NCBI GenBank assembly: GCA_949825045.1 | Contig: OX463808.1 | Location: 29,015,674 to 29,079,673 of the forward strand | Length of the DNA stretch: 64,000 nucleotides | Direction: 5' to 3' | Source: Argyresthia goedartella | Taxonomy: Eukaryota > Arthropoda > Insecta > Lepidoptera > Argyresthiidae | Shown here: one piece after another, positions 43,858 through 54,957 of the stretch | Layout: each line of letters starts with the position of its first letter | How positions within the stretch are numbered: the first letter of the stretch is position 1 | Notes under the pieces: model-generated | What the model saw: the letters and a program-made list of their open reading frames with translations, nothing else | Database searches by the model: none | Told to the model about the DNA's origin: nothing | Position numbers and translations under genes: made by a program

Positions 43858-44150
43858 GCGCTCCGTCTGACATCGCTGAAACCACCTCAAGCTAAAGTGG
43901 AACTGGGCCGGCCATGTAAATCGTATGAACCCAGACAGATGGGCGAAAATCGCCACAGACTGGGTGCCACAGGACGGACATCGGCGTAGGGGCAGTCCGA
44001 AACGGAGACGGCGCGGCGGGACGACCTTGACAAGTGCCTGCCGGGGTGGCCGGAGGTGGCATAGACCAAGGAAGTGTGGACGAAAAAGGGGGAGGCCCTT
44101 GCCCTGCAGTGGGACATCGTCATAGGTAAAAAAATAAAAATAAATTTACT
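43858..44150 (+). mobile_element. 3' end of an RTE-like LINE
   Basis: From 43892 the translation 'LKWNWAGHVNRMNPDRWAKI', then 'TDWVPQDGHRRRGSPKRR', is the characteristic C-terminus of RTE-type LINE ORFs (family knowledge). A frameshift after the arginine-rich stretch is followed, in another frame, by the remainder of the terminal region. The copy is 5'-truncated and ends in 'aaaaataaaaataaa'. It is a dead fragment. Confidence 0.8.
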
Positions 44151-45798
44151 ACGTTATTAGAGGAAATGAAATTTTAAAGAAGGCAGTGTGTATAAATAGT
44201 CATCAACACATCAAACTTCACAGGGTAAAACGTTTACTAACTCGTAACCATAGAAAATTATACCCCGTAAATCCATTAGAGTTATCTAGTAAGCAAAATT
44301 CTCCCAAACTGCCAACAAAAATACATTCCAAATTGTTTGACCACAAAACGAACAATTGAAAGAAATTATCTTTTGTTTGACAGTGGCGGTTGACAGCTTT
44401 GACCTAACACCCTGTAGATTGACTGTCAACTTTGAAACCCGACACGTGGCCTGGCGCGTGCGCTACAAAACTGCCATCGCGATTTTGGCAGGATACTGTC
44501 AAAAATTGTAAAGTTCGAAATCTGAGTGAGGCGATGGAACTGTTGCGTGTAATTATGTTTTATTCAGCTCGGTCCCCAAGTGGGGAGGGTTGGTGATATA
44601 ACGGGGAAAACCTGTTTACTCAATAAACAGTTTCTTTCCTGTGGTATTTCGGTTTTTAAAAAAATATTCTGATATATTTTTAGGCTACTTAAAAGTTGAC
44701 ATCGATCTCAATTGGTCGGGCAGGATGTAAGTTTTTTTTTTCAGAAACTAGGTACTTAGTAAAACTCAAAAACTTCGCTTTTGATTGTTTCATACAAAAA
44801 ATGTTGGCATGCCAACTTTTCCAAATTTGCTAGAATATTGTAACATTATGCCTACTTTCGATATAACTATTTTATGACGTAACACCATGCCTACTTTGAG
44901 AAAAGTACTTACAAGGATAACTGTTTTGCCAATTTATGGTACAGACGAGCGCAAAGTTGAAAATATTAGAATAGCTTCCATAACAAGTTTGATTAATACA
45001 AATAAAAAGACATGTATTTAATGCGGCGACAAATTAATATAAATACGTGTTTAAAAAAAATAGAGTGGGTACCATACATAATAGGTTGGCAGTTGGCAGC
45101 TAATAAGGAGGATCATAATAAGTAAAAGCTTAATAAATTGGTTTTAAGCTCCGTTTTAATTTATACTAGCATCGAGTTTTTCTTTTGGTAACTGAATTTG
45201 TGTCTAAGCGGAAACTTGATGATGAATAAAAAAAAATTAAATGGGCTTTCATAAATAATACAAATCAGATACTATTTAAAATTGTTTGTATGAAAAATAA
45301 AGCCAAACTAGTTAATATAATACATATACCACTTGTACGACTTTTAAAAGCTTTAAATAAACTCTAAAACGACATGCAAAAAACTTTTTTGGGCTTTTAT
45401 TTTTTTTATTTAAATGAGCGACTTTATTACTAAGTGAGTGACTGACTGCGAGTGACGAGAAATCAACAGAACAGCAACTTACAAACGTTAATTTGAGTTA
45501 CTTAAAATACAAAATTCATAATAATATAGCGACCTAATATTTGTTTGAGTGCAACCCCGATTGAAAAGTAGCCACAATAACCTTCTCTAGCCAGTCGTTT
45601 TTGTATGCATATACTTCGCTCCGCTCCAGTTTAGCTTCTTCAACGTTCTAACTGAACGTATAACCCGATTGAAAACTAGCTAAAATAACCTACCTTAAAC
45701 ATAGTTTTAGCCTTAGCAAGGTCTATCTAATAATATGTTTGCGCATATTTTGAAAAATTGAGGGCAATTGCATGTGCCTTCCGCCGTTTTCATTAAAT

Positions 45799-45836
<38 letters not shown>

Positions 45837-45856
45837 CTTGGACATGATGTAAAATA
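44151..45856. other. Intergenic, AT-rich, no gene
   Basis: No coding sequence. A region with 'gcaacttacaaacg', 'gagttacttaaaatacaaaa' and 'cttcgctccgctcc' (about 45470-45640) loosely resembles the arm type C elements and may be a diverged copy. An (ATA)n microsatellite lies at 45797-45834. Confidence 0.45.
45797..45834. repeat. (ATA)n microsatellite
   Basis: About 12 perfect 'ata' units just upstream of the compound palindrome copy 3. Confidence 0.93.
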
Positions 45857-46330
45857 GTAGTTTATTATGACTGCTGCATAATGGAGGGCATTAAAATTCT
45901 TCGGCTCGTTTCATAATAATATCACTCGAGAGTTTTAATGCCTAATTATGTACAGTTACATACACTAGTTTATCTACACACATATCATAAGCTCTCTTTG
46001 ATGTGTTCAGGAACCGCATGTTTGACCGGCATTGTGGTTCTGCAATTGTTTAGCTTGTTCTTTAGTACCAACTTCACGCAGACGGGCGTCGGCGTTCGAA
46101 ATTTGAATGTCAGTACCAACTTCACAGAGAAACTGGGGACGGCACGCGGGTGGGCGTCGGCGTTCGAAATTTGAATGTCATTTTATGAAGAAAAACTACA
46201 CATAATGACCATAATGTGTAGTTTTCCAGATACGAAACGAGTTTTTACCAAGTAGTTAAACATAATGCTGATCGTAACGTGCGGTTTTTGAACGCAGTAA
46301 AGAGGGTTTATGATACGTGTGTAGATAAAA
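45857..46330 (+). mobile_element. Compound double-palindrome element, copy 3
   Basis: It matches 13141-13652 in order: 'ctgcataatggagggcatta', 'gtttatctacacacatatca', 'ggaaccgcatgtttgaccgg', two 'gcgttcgaaatttgaatgtc' words, a hairpin at 46186-46222, and the closing 'tgatacgtgtgtagata'. Confidence 0.85.
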
Positions 46331-47032
46331 TATATTATGACCCCGTATTACTTATTTATAGTACTCATTTTAACATTTCGAGCTGCCTACAAATCAGAGC
46401 CCGATAAGTGGTTTTTTAGAATGCATACGTTATTATTTTATTTATTATTATTATAACTATTGTTGATAATATACTATCTATGCCACCCCGCTAAGATTAT
46501 TAGTCGCCCCGTCATTATTGATAGCTCCTCGACTATTATTTCAACTGGCTTGTGTAATTTATTCGCTATCTTAACGCAACTGCCATTTCATAGTTTTAAT
46601 AACACCTTATTTTTTAAGTTTAGTTAATATTATCGTCGCGAAAATATTTATTCGCTGGCTTTTAAGTTGTTAGTCACCTGGAAAATAATAAGCCAAAGAA
46701 AAAGACGTTAAGAACATTAAACTCATTTATTTCAAGAAATACTAAATAATAGGGAATCTATATTTATAAAACTGAATACTTACTTTAATTCTTAAGTACT
46801 TAAAATCAATGGGATAATTTCGGAGCAGTTTTTTTTAATGATATACATAGAATGTACAAAGGATAGGTTGTTGCCAAAGAGGTCAAACATGTCTTGAGCC
46901 ACATTGACGCATAGCAGACAGTTTTCTACATCTGAGGTTGGCCTATAATGCCGTATACGCAAAATGCCGGTATTTTGCGGAAAGGAAAAGTTTCAGATAT
47001 TGGTTACAACGGTTTTGTTTTGTTACACCTAT
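46331..47032. other. Intergenic, nothing recognised
   Basis: AT-rich stretch between two mobile-element copies. Confidence 0.4.
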
Positions 47033-47238
47033 TATAAACAAAACATAAACATTTATGTACCGGCACATACATTGCTTTTGACCCCACACTGGGATACCCT
47101 GAGTCGTGGGAACCAGAAACAGTATCTTGACACATATATAAACATCCAAAACCTGTATTTTTTATCATCCCCAGCCGGGGATCGAACCTGGTACCTCCCG
47201 CCGGGGTAGAGCCACACCTCAGCGCCACAGAAGTCGTT
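47033..47238 (-). mobile_element. tRNA-derived SINE, family 2, copy c
   Basis: On the minus strand 'cttctgtggcgctgaggtgt' is the head, followed by a B-box-like 'ggttcgatccc', 'aaacatttatgt' and 'agggtatcccagtgtgggg'. It matches 11872-12075. Confidence 0.8.
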
Positions 47239-47617
47239 ATTTTGTGCCTCAATATTGTTCTCTAATATCATTGCAAACAAATATAATTACTTATAGAAAT
47301 TTTATCTCATGCCCAAATCCTATGTATGGACCTATTTAATTAATTAATCAAACAATGCTCTCATCAACAAGTAGAACATATTTTTACCTATCAAATCAAA
47401 ACTAGTGACAAGCAACGAAGACTGCTTAATTGTATGTCCCCTATTAAAGATAATGAGTTTCCCATTAACCTGTCATTTCTATTCTAACATGGCATACGGA
47501 CAAGCGGTAGCTGTTGCTCAATTATTCTTATTTTTCACGGTAATAATAATAATTAATAGACAACCCAAGACACTTGTCTTAAGATGATGTAGAGTGATTT
47601 GGGGAACATGAAAGATC
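47239..47617. other. Intergenic, nothing recognised
   Basis: Short ORF 47405-47587 without motif. Confidence 0.4.
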
Positions 47618-48024
47618 TTTTATCTACACACGTATCATAAACCCTCTTTACTGCGTCTAAAAACCGCACGTTAAGACCAGCATAATGTAAAACTATTTGG
47701 TAAAAACTCATTTCTTATCTGAAAATTTCTACATTATGACTATAATGTAGAAAAATTTGTCAAATTATGACATTCAAATTTCGAACGCCGACGCCCGCCT
47801 ACGTGCCGCCCCTAGTTTGTCTGTGAAGTTGGTACTACAGAACAAGCTAAACAACTGCAGAGCAATGATCAATGCCACAATTCCGGTCAAAGATAGCTTA
47901 TGATATATGTATGTGTAGATAAACTAGTGTATGTAACTGTACATAATTAGGAAATAAAACTCTCGAGTGATATAATTATCGAGTATTAATGCCCTCCATT
48001 ATGTAGCAGTCACATAAATTACTA
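47618..48024 (-). mobile_element. Compound double-palindrome element, copy 4
   Basis: Reverse orientation: 'ttatctacacacgtatcata', 'aaaaaccgcacgtt', a hairpin at 47726-47760, 'ttcgaacgccgacgcccgcc', 'gataaactagtgtatgtaac' and the closing 'atgtagcagtcacataaa'. The direct duplication present in copies 1 and 3 is single here. Confidence 0.83.
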
Positions 48025-48070
48025 ATGGAAGTGGAATCTTTGATCGAATACGAATTATGAGCTTTATTGG

Positions 48071-48265
48071 CAACCTCTGTGGTGTTGCGGTTGAGGTTGT
48101 GCTTCTCAAGCGAGGGGTCCCGGGTACGAATCACGGCTGGGGAGGAATAAAAACAAGCCTCAGGTCTTGGATGTTCACTTCGCTGTTTCTGGTTCTCACT
48201 ATATAGTAAATCCTAGTGTGGGGTTAGAAGCAATGTATGCGCCTGGATGTAAATGTTATTTAATG
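48071..48265 (+). mobile_element. tRNA-derived SINE, family 2, copy b
   Basis: The head is 'aacctctgtggtgttgcggt' with B-box-like 'gggtacgaatcacgg', followed by 'caggtcttggatgttc', 'gctgtttctggttctc' and 'gttagaagcaatgtatg'. Confidence 0.78.
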
Positions 48266-49453
48266 TTACATCTTGTTTGTCGTCAAGATAATGTACTTCA
48301 TTGAAGACTTAAATTTAAAACATATATAACAGCACCACTCTTCATAAGTATAGATGTACCACTCAAGTAAAGATGTTAAGTTTATTATTTTTCATTACTC
48401 ATACTCTGAAAGGGGGTCATTGTTCATCCAGGCACCGTGCTGAAAGTGGTACATGCCTGCTCTAAAGCAGAAAAGTATTAAAAAAAAATATATGAATCGT
48501 AGTTTATATTGAACAACGCAATGGTAGTAACCTATACAGCCATAAAACGATTAATTCTTTATTTATTACTTTTGTTGACGTTTAAAAAATATTTCTCTAA
48601 CGCTGTACAAACGTTAATATTAATTTCAAGTGACTTTGTTTTTTAATAAAATAATTTTGATTTAAGTGACTTTGTTTTTTAATAAAATAATTTTGATTTC
48701 AAGTGACTTTGTTTTTTAATAAAATAATTTTGATTTTAACTGGCTTGTGTTTACTTTCCTCGTATTCGTAATGAAAAGTAGAGTGTTTTACTCGCGTGAT
48801 AGCATCCATTTCTGCCTCGAACAAAACATCTCGTCAGGAATGGGTGCCTTTCAGCCCTCGGTTAACAATCTACTATAATAAGACCGTCGCCGGAGCTCCG
48901 GGGTTATGAAGGATTCCTCACTATGGTTCCTATCACGTCTTGTTTAGTGCTTAGTCATTTATTTTTTGTTTATTTACGTATAACCTTATACCCTGCTTTC
49001 AATAAGTGTTTGCAATCTTCACGAGGAAACGGATATTTCCATTATAGACGCGGAGAGGGATATCTTTGACGCACCGATGAAATATGAAAAGAAGGGCTCT
49101 TTTTAAATCCCAAGGGTTTTCCAATAACAATGGCGGTTTTCCATATAAACAGAGCAGTGTCTCCCTTTTCTATTGATGTTAGGCCACGTTTTATTACGTC
49201 ACGGTCTGTCGTGGTCCAGAATTGCGATATTAATAGGTATCAATAGATAGGTACTCAAAACTGGCGAAAATAGTCAAATTATCGTAATAAAGTGAGAGAG
49301 TTTGCAATATATAAGCTATGTCCTACAATATTATCATTCATTTTCGGGGGGGCGGAAAAGCATCTAAAGTTCTAAAAAAACCGAGTTTGGATGAGAAAAT
49401 GGAAAAAATTATATGCAGATGATTTTGCGGGTTATAGATATAAGACATATATA
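48266..49453. other. Intergenic, tandem repeat only
   Basis: Apart from the 36-37-bp tandem repeat at 48627-48736 I see no gene or mobile element. Confidence 0.4.
48627..48736. repeat. 36-37-bp AT-rich tandem repeat, 3 copies
   Basis: Three units of 'caagtgactttgttttttaa' plus 'taaaataattttgattt'; the middle unit lacks one base. Confidence 0.93.
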
Positions 49454-49832
49454 TGTCACTGTAAGATTGTCCAAACTGTTAGTTTATAAACTAACGCGTT
49501 AGTTTGTAAACTATCGACAAATTGTAAACCAGACCGACAGGGTTTAGAATTTACGTTTTCTTTTGTTCTTACTTGTCAACCTAACACGAAGACTATTCGG
49601 GCCTTCGCTGCGCTCGCCCCCTAGTGTCTTCACCTAAGTTACCGCAGTGTTTGCCCTGGTATTTCGTTTGCAATTCCAGTTTAAACCAGTTCACAATTTA
49701 ACGGTATTTTTATAAACTAACGCGTTATATCGTAAGCAGAAGGGTACAGTTTACAATTTATCGATAGTTTGTAAACTAACGAGAAAAATCCTTAAGATAA
49801 TAAACTAACGGTTTTGACAATCTTACGGTGAC
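49454..49832. mobile_element. Modular hairpin-core element, arm type E
   Basis: The ends 'tgtcactgtaagattgtcca' and the reverse of 49813-49832 ('tgtcaccgtaagattgtc') form inverted repeats that continue inward with 'gttagtttata', 'gtttgtaaactatcga' and 'aaattgtaaac' on both sides. The core (about 49560-49670) has 'ttgttcttacttgtcaacct', 'aacacgaaga', a degraded G/C hairpin, 'cttcacctaagttaccgcag' and 'tttgccctggtatt'. Confidence 0.78.
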
Positions 49833-50237
49833 ATATGTACCATATCATTTCATAAAAAAGTACTTATAGCAAAAAGTATAAGGTATACAGTTTTGGAATT
49901 TAAACTCAATATGAAATTGCCTTTACCCTAACATTCACAATGGATGTCGGATAAGTGACAGGTTTCGGTAAATTATGTGTTTTCTACTGAAAGTTCGAGA
50001 ATGCCGGGTAGTTTCGAATTTTGCAGTGTTGTTAAGATATTTATTGTTGTTTTTGTAGATGAATCCAAAGTTTCCTTCGCCTCTGTAAAGTATTTATTTT
50101 GTTATATATGGATTGTATTTTGCTGTTGGTTTTTCGACCTCTGCCTTTTTAGCGCAAATAGATTTTTTGCATTTGTATTATTCAGCATTTAACAATGAAA
50201 TTCAGCTATAATAAAGTTAGTAATTAATCTTAACAAA
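49833..50237. other. Intergenic, nothing recognised
   Basis: The ORF at 49977-50192 is hydrophobic and Phe/Val-rich from T-rich DNA. I do not call a gene. Confidence 0.4.
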
Positions 50238-50460
50238 AGGCAAGCGGCCAGACGGAATGACGCTCATTCCGTGGCAGAACGGGAGGTCGCTGGTTTGGGA
50301 CGCGACATGCGTGCATACGTTGGCACCGGTGCCACCTACCGGAGGCCTTATCCGAGGCTGCGTTGGCAGCTGCAGAGGGTCTCAAACGACGGAAATATGC
50401 CGCCATAGGCGACGAATATCCATTCATGCCCTATCACCTACCTCGCTTAACGAATCAGTT
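50238..50460 (+). pseudogene. Retroelement-type C-terminal coding fragment
   Basis: 'RPDGMTLIPWQNGRSLVWDA' then 'TCVHTLAPVP' reads in one frame, and after an indel 'AAAEGLKRRKYAAIGDEYPF' reads in another (50363 onward). I recognise this module (RPDG, PW..GRSL.WD, A..AE..K..KY) as one that accompanies mobile-element reverse transcriptases in invertebrate genomes. The exact family is not certain. It is frameshifted, truncated and inactive. Confidence 0.6.
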
Positions 50461-51828
50461 TAGCGATACAGCGAGAAAATGGTGCCAGTATATTGGGCAC
50501 CCCGCCTCCCGGCTTAGGGATTTTTTTAATTTTGTTTTGGTTTTAGATTTTGTTGCTTTTTTAAGCTTTTTGTATAAATTATTTTTAACCATAATACAAC
50601 TTAAACGTGAAAACAAAAAAAATAAGAATAAAAAAGTGTACCTATTAAAGCTAGTTACTAACAAAGATAAGTTGGTACACCTAGAACGAGTATTTCTTAT
50701 CTTATATATTATGCATTTGATACACCCACGCTGAGATTAAAGCAAACAATACATTACAGTGTAGCATTGTAATAATAGATCAACAATGGTTGTACAATTA
50801 CTATTTGCTAATATTAAATGGATAGGTCACCTTCCAATCCTCCGTAAAGCTTGGCAAGACAACTAAGGAGGACTATATTCATCAACTTTTGGACATAAAG
50901 CAAAAAGGTGAGTATGATTCAGCCTTCACCAATATGGAAGAAAGGAGATATAGTAGAAAAAGATCTCGTAGAATCTGGAAGGCATTTTACATTCCTGCTC
51001 TGCTACAAGCAGACGTAAATGATTTCACTGATTTTTCATCAAGATAGAACATACCAAAACTGACACCCCTCGTCCGCTATCAAAGCAATGTCATATCATT
51101 TTAATACAATTTCATTCAAAGCTTATTCAGAAGGCGTGATACCAATGTCTAATTAAAAATTGTTTGTGTGGGCCACGCGTAGATCTTATCATGTAAGTAT
51201 AATAGGATGGGCGGTATCTGTCTGTGTGCCTGCCAGTGATATGGGGGTAATCGCTGAAGCAAGTAGGAGTACTGGTTTGATTGTATTCAAGTCAATGTAT
51301 TGTGTATATGGAGCTACATATGATGCTCATATCGTATTGTAATGTTTATGAAGCAATGGCCACTTTAGCCTCGTTCATTTATAAAATTAATGAGAATTTC
51401 ATCGATCAAATGCTTAAAAAATAAATAAACAGGCAATATGAATATTTAATTAAAGGAAGAAGAGCCGGTAACGATGTTACTTTATTTACTGGAGTGCTTA
51501 GAGATACCGTTGGAGTAAGGATTCTGTTGTTTCCCATAAATAACCCCATAAGATTAGGTATTTGATTGCTAGTCAAACTAGATACTTTTTGGGAACTGTC
51601 AGAACGGTTATTTTGTTCACGAGTTCTATGAAATACTAGCATGTGACGTCATAGTCAAATGTTTTCTTTTAACCCAAAATTGAGTTTATAAAATACAACT
51701 GCTTGAAATACTTATACAATTTTGATATTGTCAAACGGTATTTGGTGAAATAGGTTCAGCTTGAGACACGTTTTTAGATATATTGGACTACCTTGTCAAA
51801 TACCATATTATCTAAAGGCTAATTTAAT
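50461..51828. other. Intergenic, nothing firmly recognised
   Basis: Sequence at about 50819-51045 has some coding-like character with stops in all frames and could be more of a decayed element. No motif identified. Confidence 0.35.
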
Positions 51829-52045
51829 CACACTGATTTGCACAGCAAAAACACTTGTTATGTTTTAAATATTTTATATGTACTCAAATTTATGTTTTAA
51901 GTATTTTTTGTTGTTCTTGCATGTAAAACCTAACACGAAGGATAAAGGGGCTTCGCTTCCCTTACCCCCTTTACCCTTCACCTAAGCTACCGCAGCATTT
52001 GTCCCTGATATTTGCTGTGCAAACCAGTACTTTTGATGTGCAGTT
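51829..52045 (+). mobile_element. Modular hairpin-core element, arm type B, copy 2
   Basis: The inverted ends are 'cactgatttgcacagcaaaa' and 'tttgctgtgcaaaccagt'. The complete core reads 'ttgttgttcttgcatgtaaa', 'acctaacacgaaggataaag', the hairpin, and 'cccttcacctaagctaccgc'. Confidence 0.78.
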
Positions 52046-52559
52046 TAATATTTCCCTTATCTTAATCGCTTTTTACATAGAGGTCCTTCAAAGTTGATTA
52101 CTACTGTAATCAACTGATAATCTCCGGAAATGTCCCATAAAAGGCGGGAAATATAGCTTCACGTACAACGTGTATATGACAAATGGAGGATCCACATAAT
52201 ACATCATCCATAACATCACAATATTACACACGAGCTAAAACTCGCATAGACATCGCACAAACGTCATTGTGTCCGTTACAATACGAACGAGTTTCACAAA
52301 ATATGTTTTCAGCTGAGGCATTCGCGTTTGTCGTTCTATCTATATCGCACACAACACACGTTGTGAGCGACAATTGTCAGTTTTGTACTTTTGTCCCGTA
52401 TTATGTTGAGCTACGGGGGAAGGGGGGGTGGGGGAGGGGGGGGGAGGAGGGGGAGGTTAGCATTGAGGCAGGGGAGCTACCTCTTCGTCGATTGGTCTGT
52501 CTGTGGGGTTGACTGTTCTCTATATCGAATATGATGAAGAGATCAAAACCACGGATTAA
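52046..52559. other. Intergenic, G-rich tract
   Basis: A G-rich run at 52415-52460 (many GGGG runs) could form a quadruplex on the plus strand. The ORF at 52183-52512 runs into this low-complexity tract and is not called. Confidence 0.45.
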
Positions 52560-52702
52560 ACATGAAACATAAACATTTATAAACCGGCTTTTGGCCAAGA
52601 CCTGTTTTTTTTTTCTCCTGCCCAGCGGGGATTCGAAGCTAGAACCTTCGCTACAGGCATGGCCTCGAACCGCAACACCATCGCCACAGAGGTCGTCGAG
52701 CA
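52560..52702 (-). mobile_element. tRNA-derived SINE, family 2, copy e (short)
   Basis: On the minus strand 'acctctgtggcgatggtgtt' is the head, followed by 'gcttcgaatccc' and 'cataaacatttataaaccgg'-type tail words. Confidence 0.65.
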
Positions 52703-53353
52703 TACAATTGACCAGGTTTGCGTTTGAAATTACATAAATATTCCAAAGTAGATAGTTTAAGAAGCTTGAATAATAGATTCTTCATCTATTCTTTATAGAT
52801 ATATATGGCATTTGCTACCCAGATTTCATTAAATTTCAAAGTTTAAAATGCTCTTTCCCAAATGCACCTAAGACTTTGTGAGAATAACCCGTTCTTTGTA
52901 TCGAAGGGCCAATCGATAATCGATTCGAGACCGGATTATCGAAGCATGTTCTCTGAAATTGGACTATTTTTTTCGATATTTTAGTAGTGTCTATAATTAA
53001 GTAAATTATGTGTTGCTAATACCTCACACTTAATACTGCTAAGAAAACTTTTCTTTTTTGTTTTTATTGTTTATTAAATACATATGTACATTTACGATAA
53101 AATTAATATTATAAAACATTTGCAAAACATAGAAAAATAATGAAAAAGTAACAATATTAATGAATATAAAGAAATTGGGTCTGTTGGCGGGACTCAACCG
53201 TTGCCCAAGGTAGGCTCCAGTCCTCTGCTCATTATAGGCGTCGACCAGGCGCGAGGAAAGTTATTTGAGCAGCGCTCGCGCCTCTGGAGTACTCTGGACC
53301 TACTCCAAAGGCGCTAAAAAGCCCCATGTTTGCGCCTTTTGTTGCCCTCAGCG
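52703..53353. other. Intergenic, nothing recognised
   Basis: AT-rich until about 53230, then GC-rich flank of the minisatellite. Confidence 0.4.
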
Positions 53354-53517
53354 GTGGACGCTGCCGCGCCAGCCTTGCCGGCGGCGGTCGCCTGGTGGAC
53401 GCTGCCGCGCTAGCCTTGCCGGCGGCGGTCGCCTGGTGGACGCTGCCGCGCCAGCCTTGCCGGCGGCGGTCGCCTGGTGGACGCTGCCGCGCCAGCCTTG
53501 CCGGCGGCGGTCGCCTG
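53354..53517. repeat. GC-rich 41-bp minisatellite, 4 units
   Basis: Four units of 41 bp begin 'gtggacgctgccgcgccagc' and contain 'cttgccggcggcggtcgcct'; one unit has a single C to T change. Because 41 is not a multiple of 3, overlapping ORFs on both strands (53232-53591, 53265-53651, 53326-53526, 53348-53677) arise from the repeat and are not treated as genes. Confidence 0.96.
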
Positions 53518-54752
53518 CATGTGTGACTGTGCCAGGGTGTCGACACAAGTCGCGTCCCACACGAGCGTCCGTCCGTTTTTCCACGGAACAAGTGGCGTCC
53601 CGTGGAAATGTAATAACAGTTAGACGGAGTGGAGACGAATATAATAGGTAGGTAGGTATGAAACGAAACTTCACCAAAAGTTATCTATCATGTAAGTATC
53701 TTGAATCTGTCATTAAAGCTTAACAGTGTTATTTGTAAAGATTAAAATTCTCTAAAACACTCATAATATGGAGTTAAAACAGTTTTTATTTAAAACAAAA
53801 TCATGATTTATAAAATAAAATCTGTATTTTAGGTTCGTTCTATTATCATTAACCTTCTACAACTTAAAATAGCTCAGACCCTTCTATAACGGTCCGGTAA
53901 TCCCATTTTAGGCATTATCATTACACACTATATTCTCTCTGGCCTACAACAAACGCCAAAGGCTAACGTCAGTCAGTTGTCAATGTATGAATTTAAGCAA
54001 AGAGTTTTGTTAATCTGAGAATTTATGTTGGTTGTTTTTTTGTTTTTTTGTTGTAATAACTAATTTATGTGTGTATACCTGTTTTAGCAAAATCCTCTTA
54101 AAACCTTAATGAGCATTTTATGTGATTTATTAAAGTATAGCGAGTTAGTTTTAACTAAAACACTGTTGTAGGTTCTTTTATTCTTTTAGGGTCTGTGGAT
54201 GTCGGCTGAAGGAAGAGAATCCAAAGCCGTTAACTTTATTTAAAAAAAAGTCTGTGTATGTGTCAAAATTTACTCTGTGTTCCAGTAAAGAGTTTCGTTC
54301 ATCTGAGGCACTTCATGCCATGTCAGTAATAGCGTTCGTCATGCCGTGCCGTCGCGTCGGTAAAAGCGTGCGTCATGCCGTCGCGTCTCGATAAAATCGT
54401 GCATGACGTGTGCTGTCAATTGCGAAAGATGGCGGACTCACCAGAGTGAGTTAAAATTCTAATTTATCTAAAAATGTATATTCTATATAATTTATTTTAT
54501 TTGTAGTGAAAAGCACTATGTAATGTCTCAGCCCAACTAAAATTGATGGACAATAAATCGTCTCTTAGAGGGCCTCATCTGCGGCTCGTCCCTCAACTCA
54601 CTAGTCCATCTATTGCTCACTTTCCGGTCTCTACAAGAATGTACTAACTATTCAGTTAAATATTTCATTTTCTGTGTGACAGGAATCTTAGCGCTAGTTT
54701 TTGAATCAATGCGCTGGGTGACCAATATGGTCATTTACTCGAGACTAATTAG
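53518..54752. other. Intergenic, nothing recognised
   Basis: No coding sequence. 'gtgcgtcatgccgtcgcgtc' words at 54330-54420 are internally repeated and resemble 33358-33420. Confidence 0.4.
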
Positions 54753-54957
54753 AGGACAGTCGGCGACAGCATAGAGTCATCGCTTACCAATCGAGAGGTC
54801 CCGGGCTCGAATCTCGGCTATTGTGGAATCAGAAAAATCCCCAAGTCTTGGATGTTTCCATGTTTGTGACGTCGCTGTTTCTGGCTCCCACGACATAAGC
54901 TATCCTAAAGTGTAGGTCCAGAAGCAATGTGTATGCCTGTATGTAAATAATATGTTA
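54753..54957 (+). mobile_element. tRNA-derived SINE, family 2, copy d
   Basis: The head is decayed, the B-box-like word is 'gggctcgaatctcgg', and the body has 'caagtcttggatgtttcc', 'cgctgtttctggctccc' and 'gtccagaagcaatgtgtat'. Confidence 0.75.

Noticed and set aside
53232..53677. Long overlapping Ala/Arg/Pro-rich ORFs on both strands
   Set aside because: They are produced by a 41-bp GC-rich tandem repeat without stops. They show mutual overlap in several frames and no splice context.
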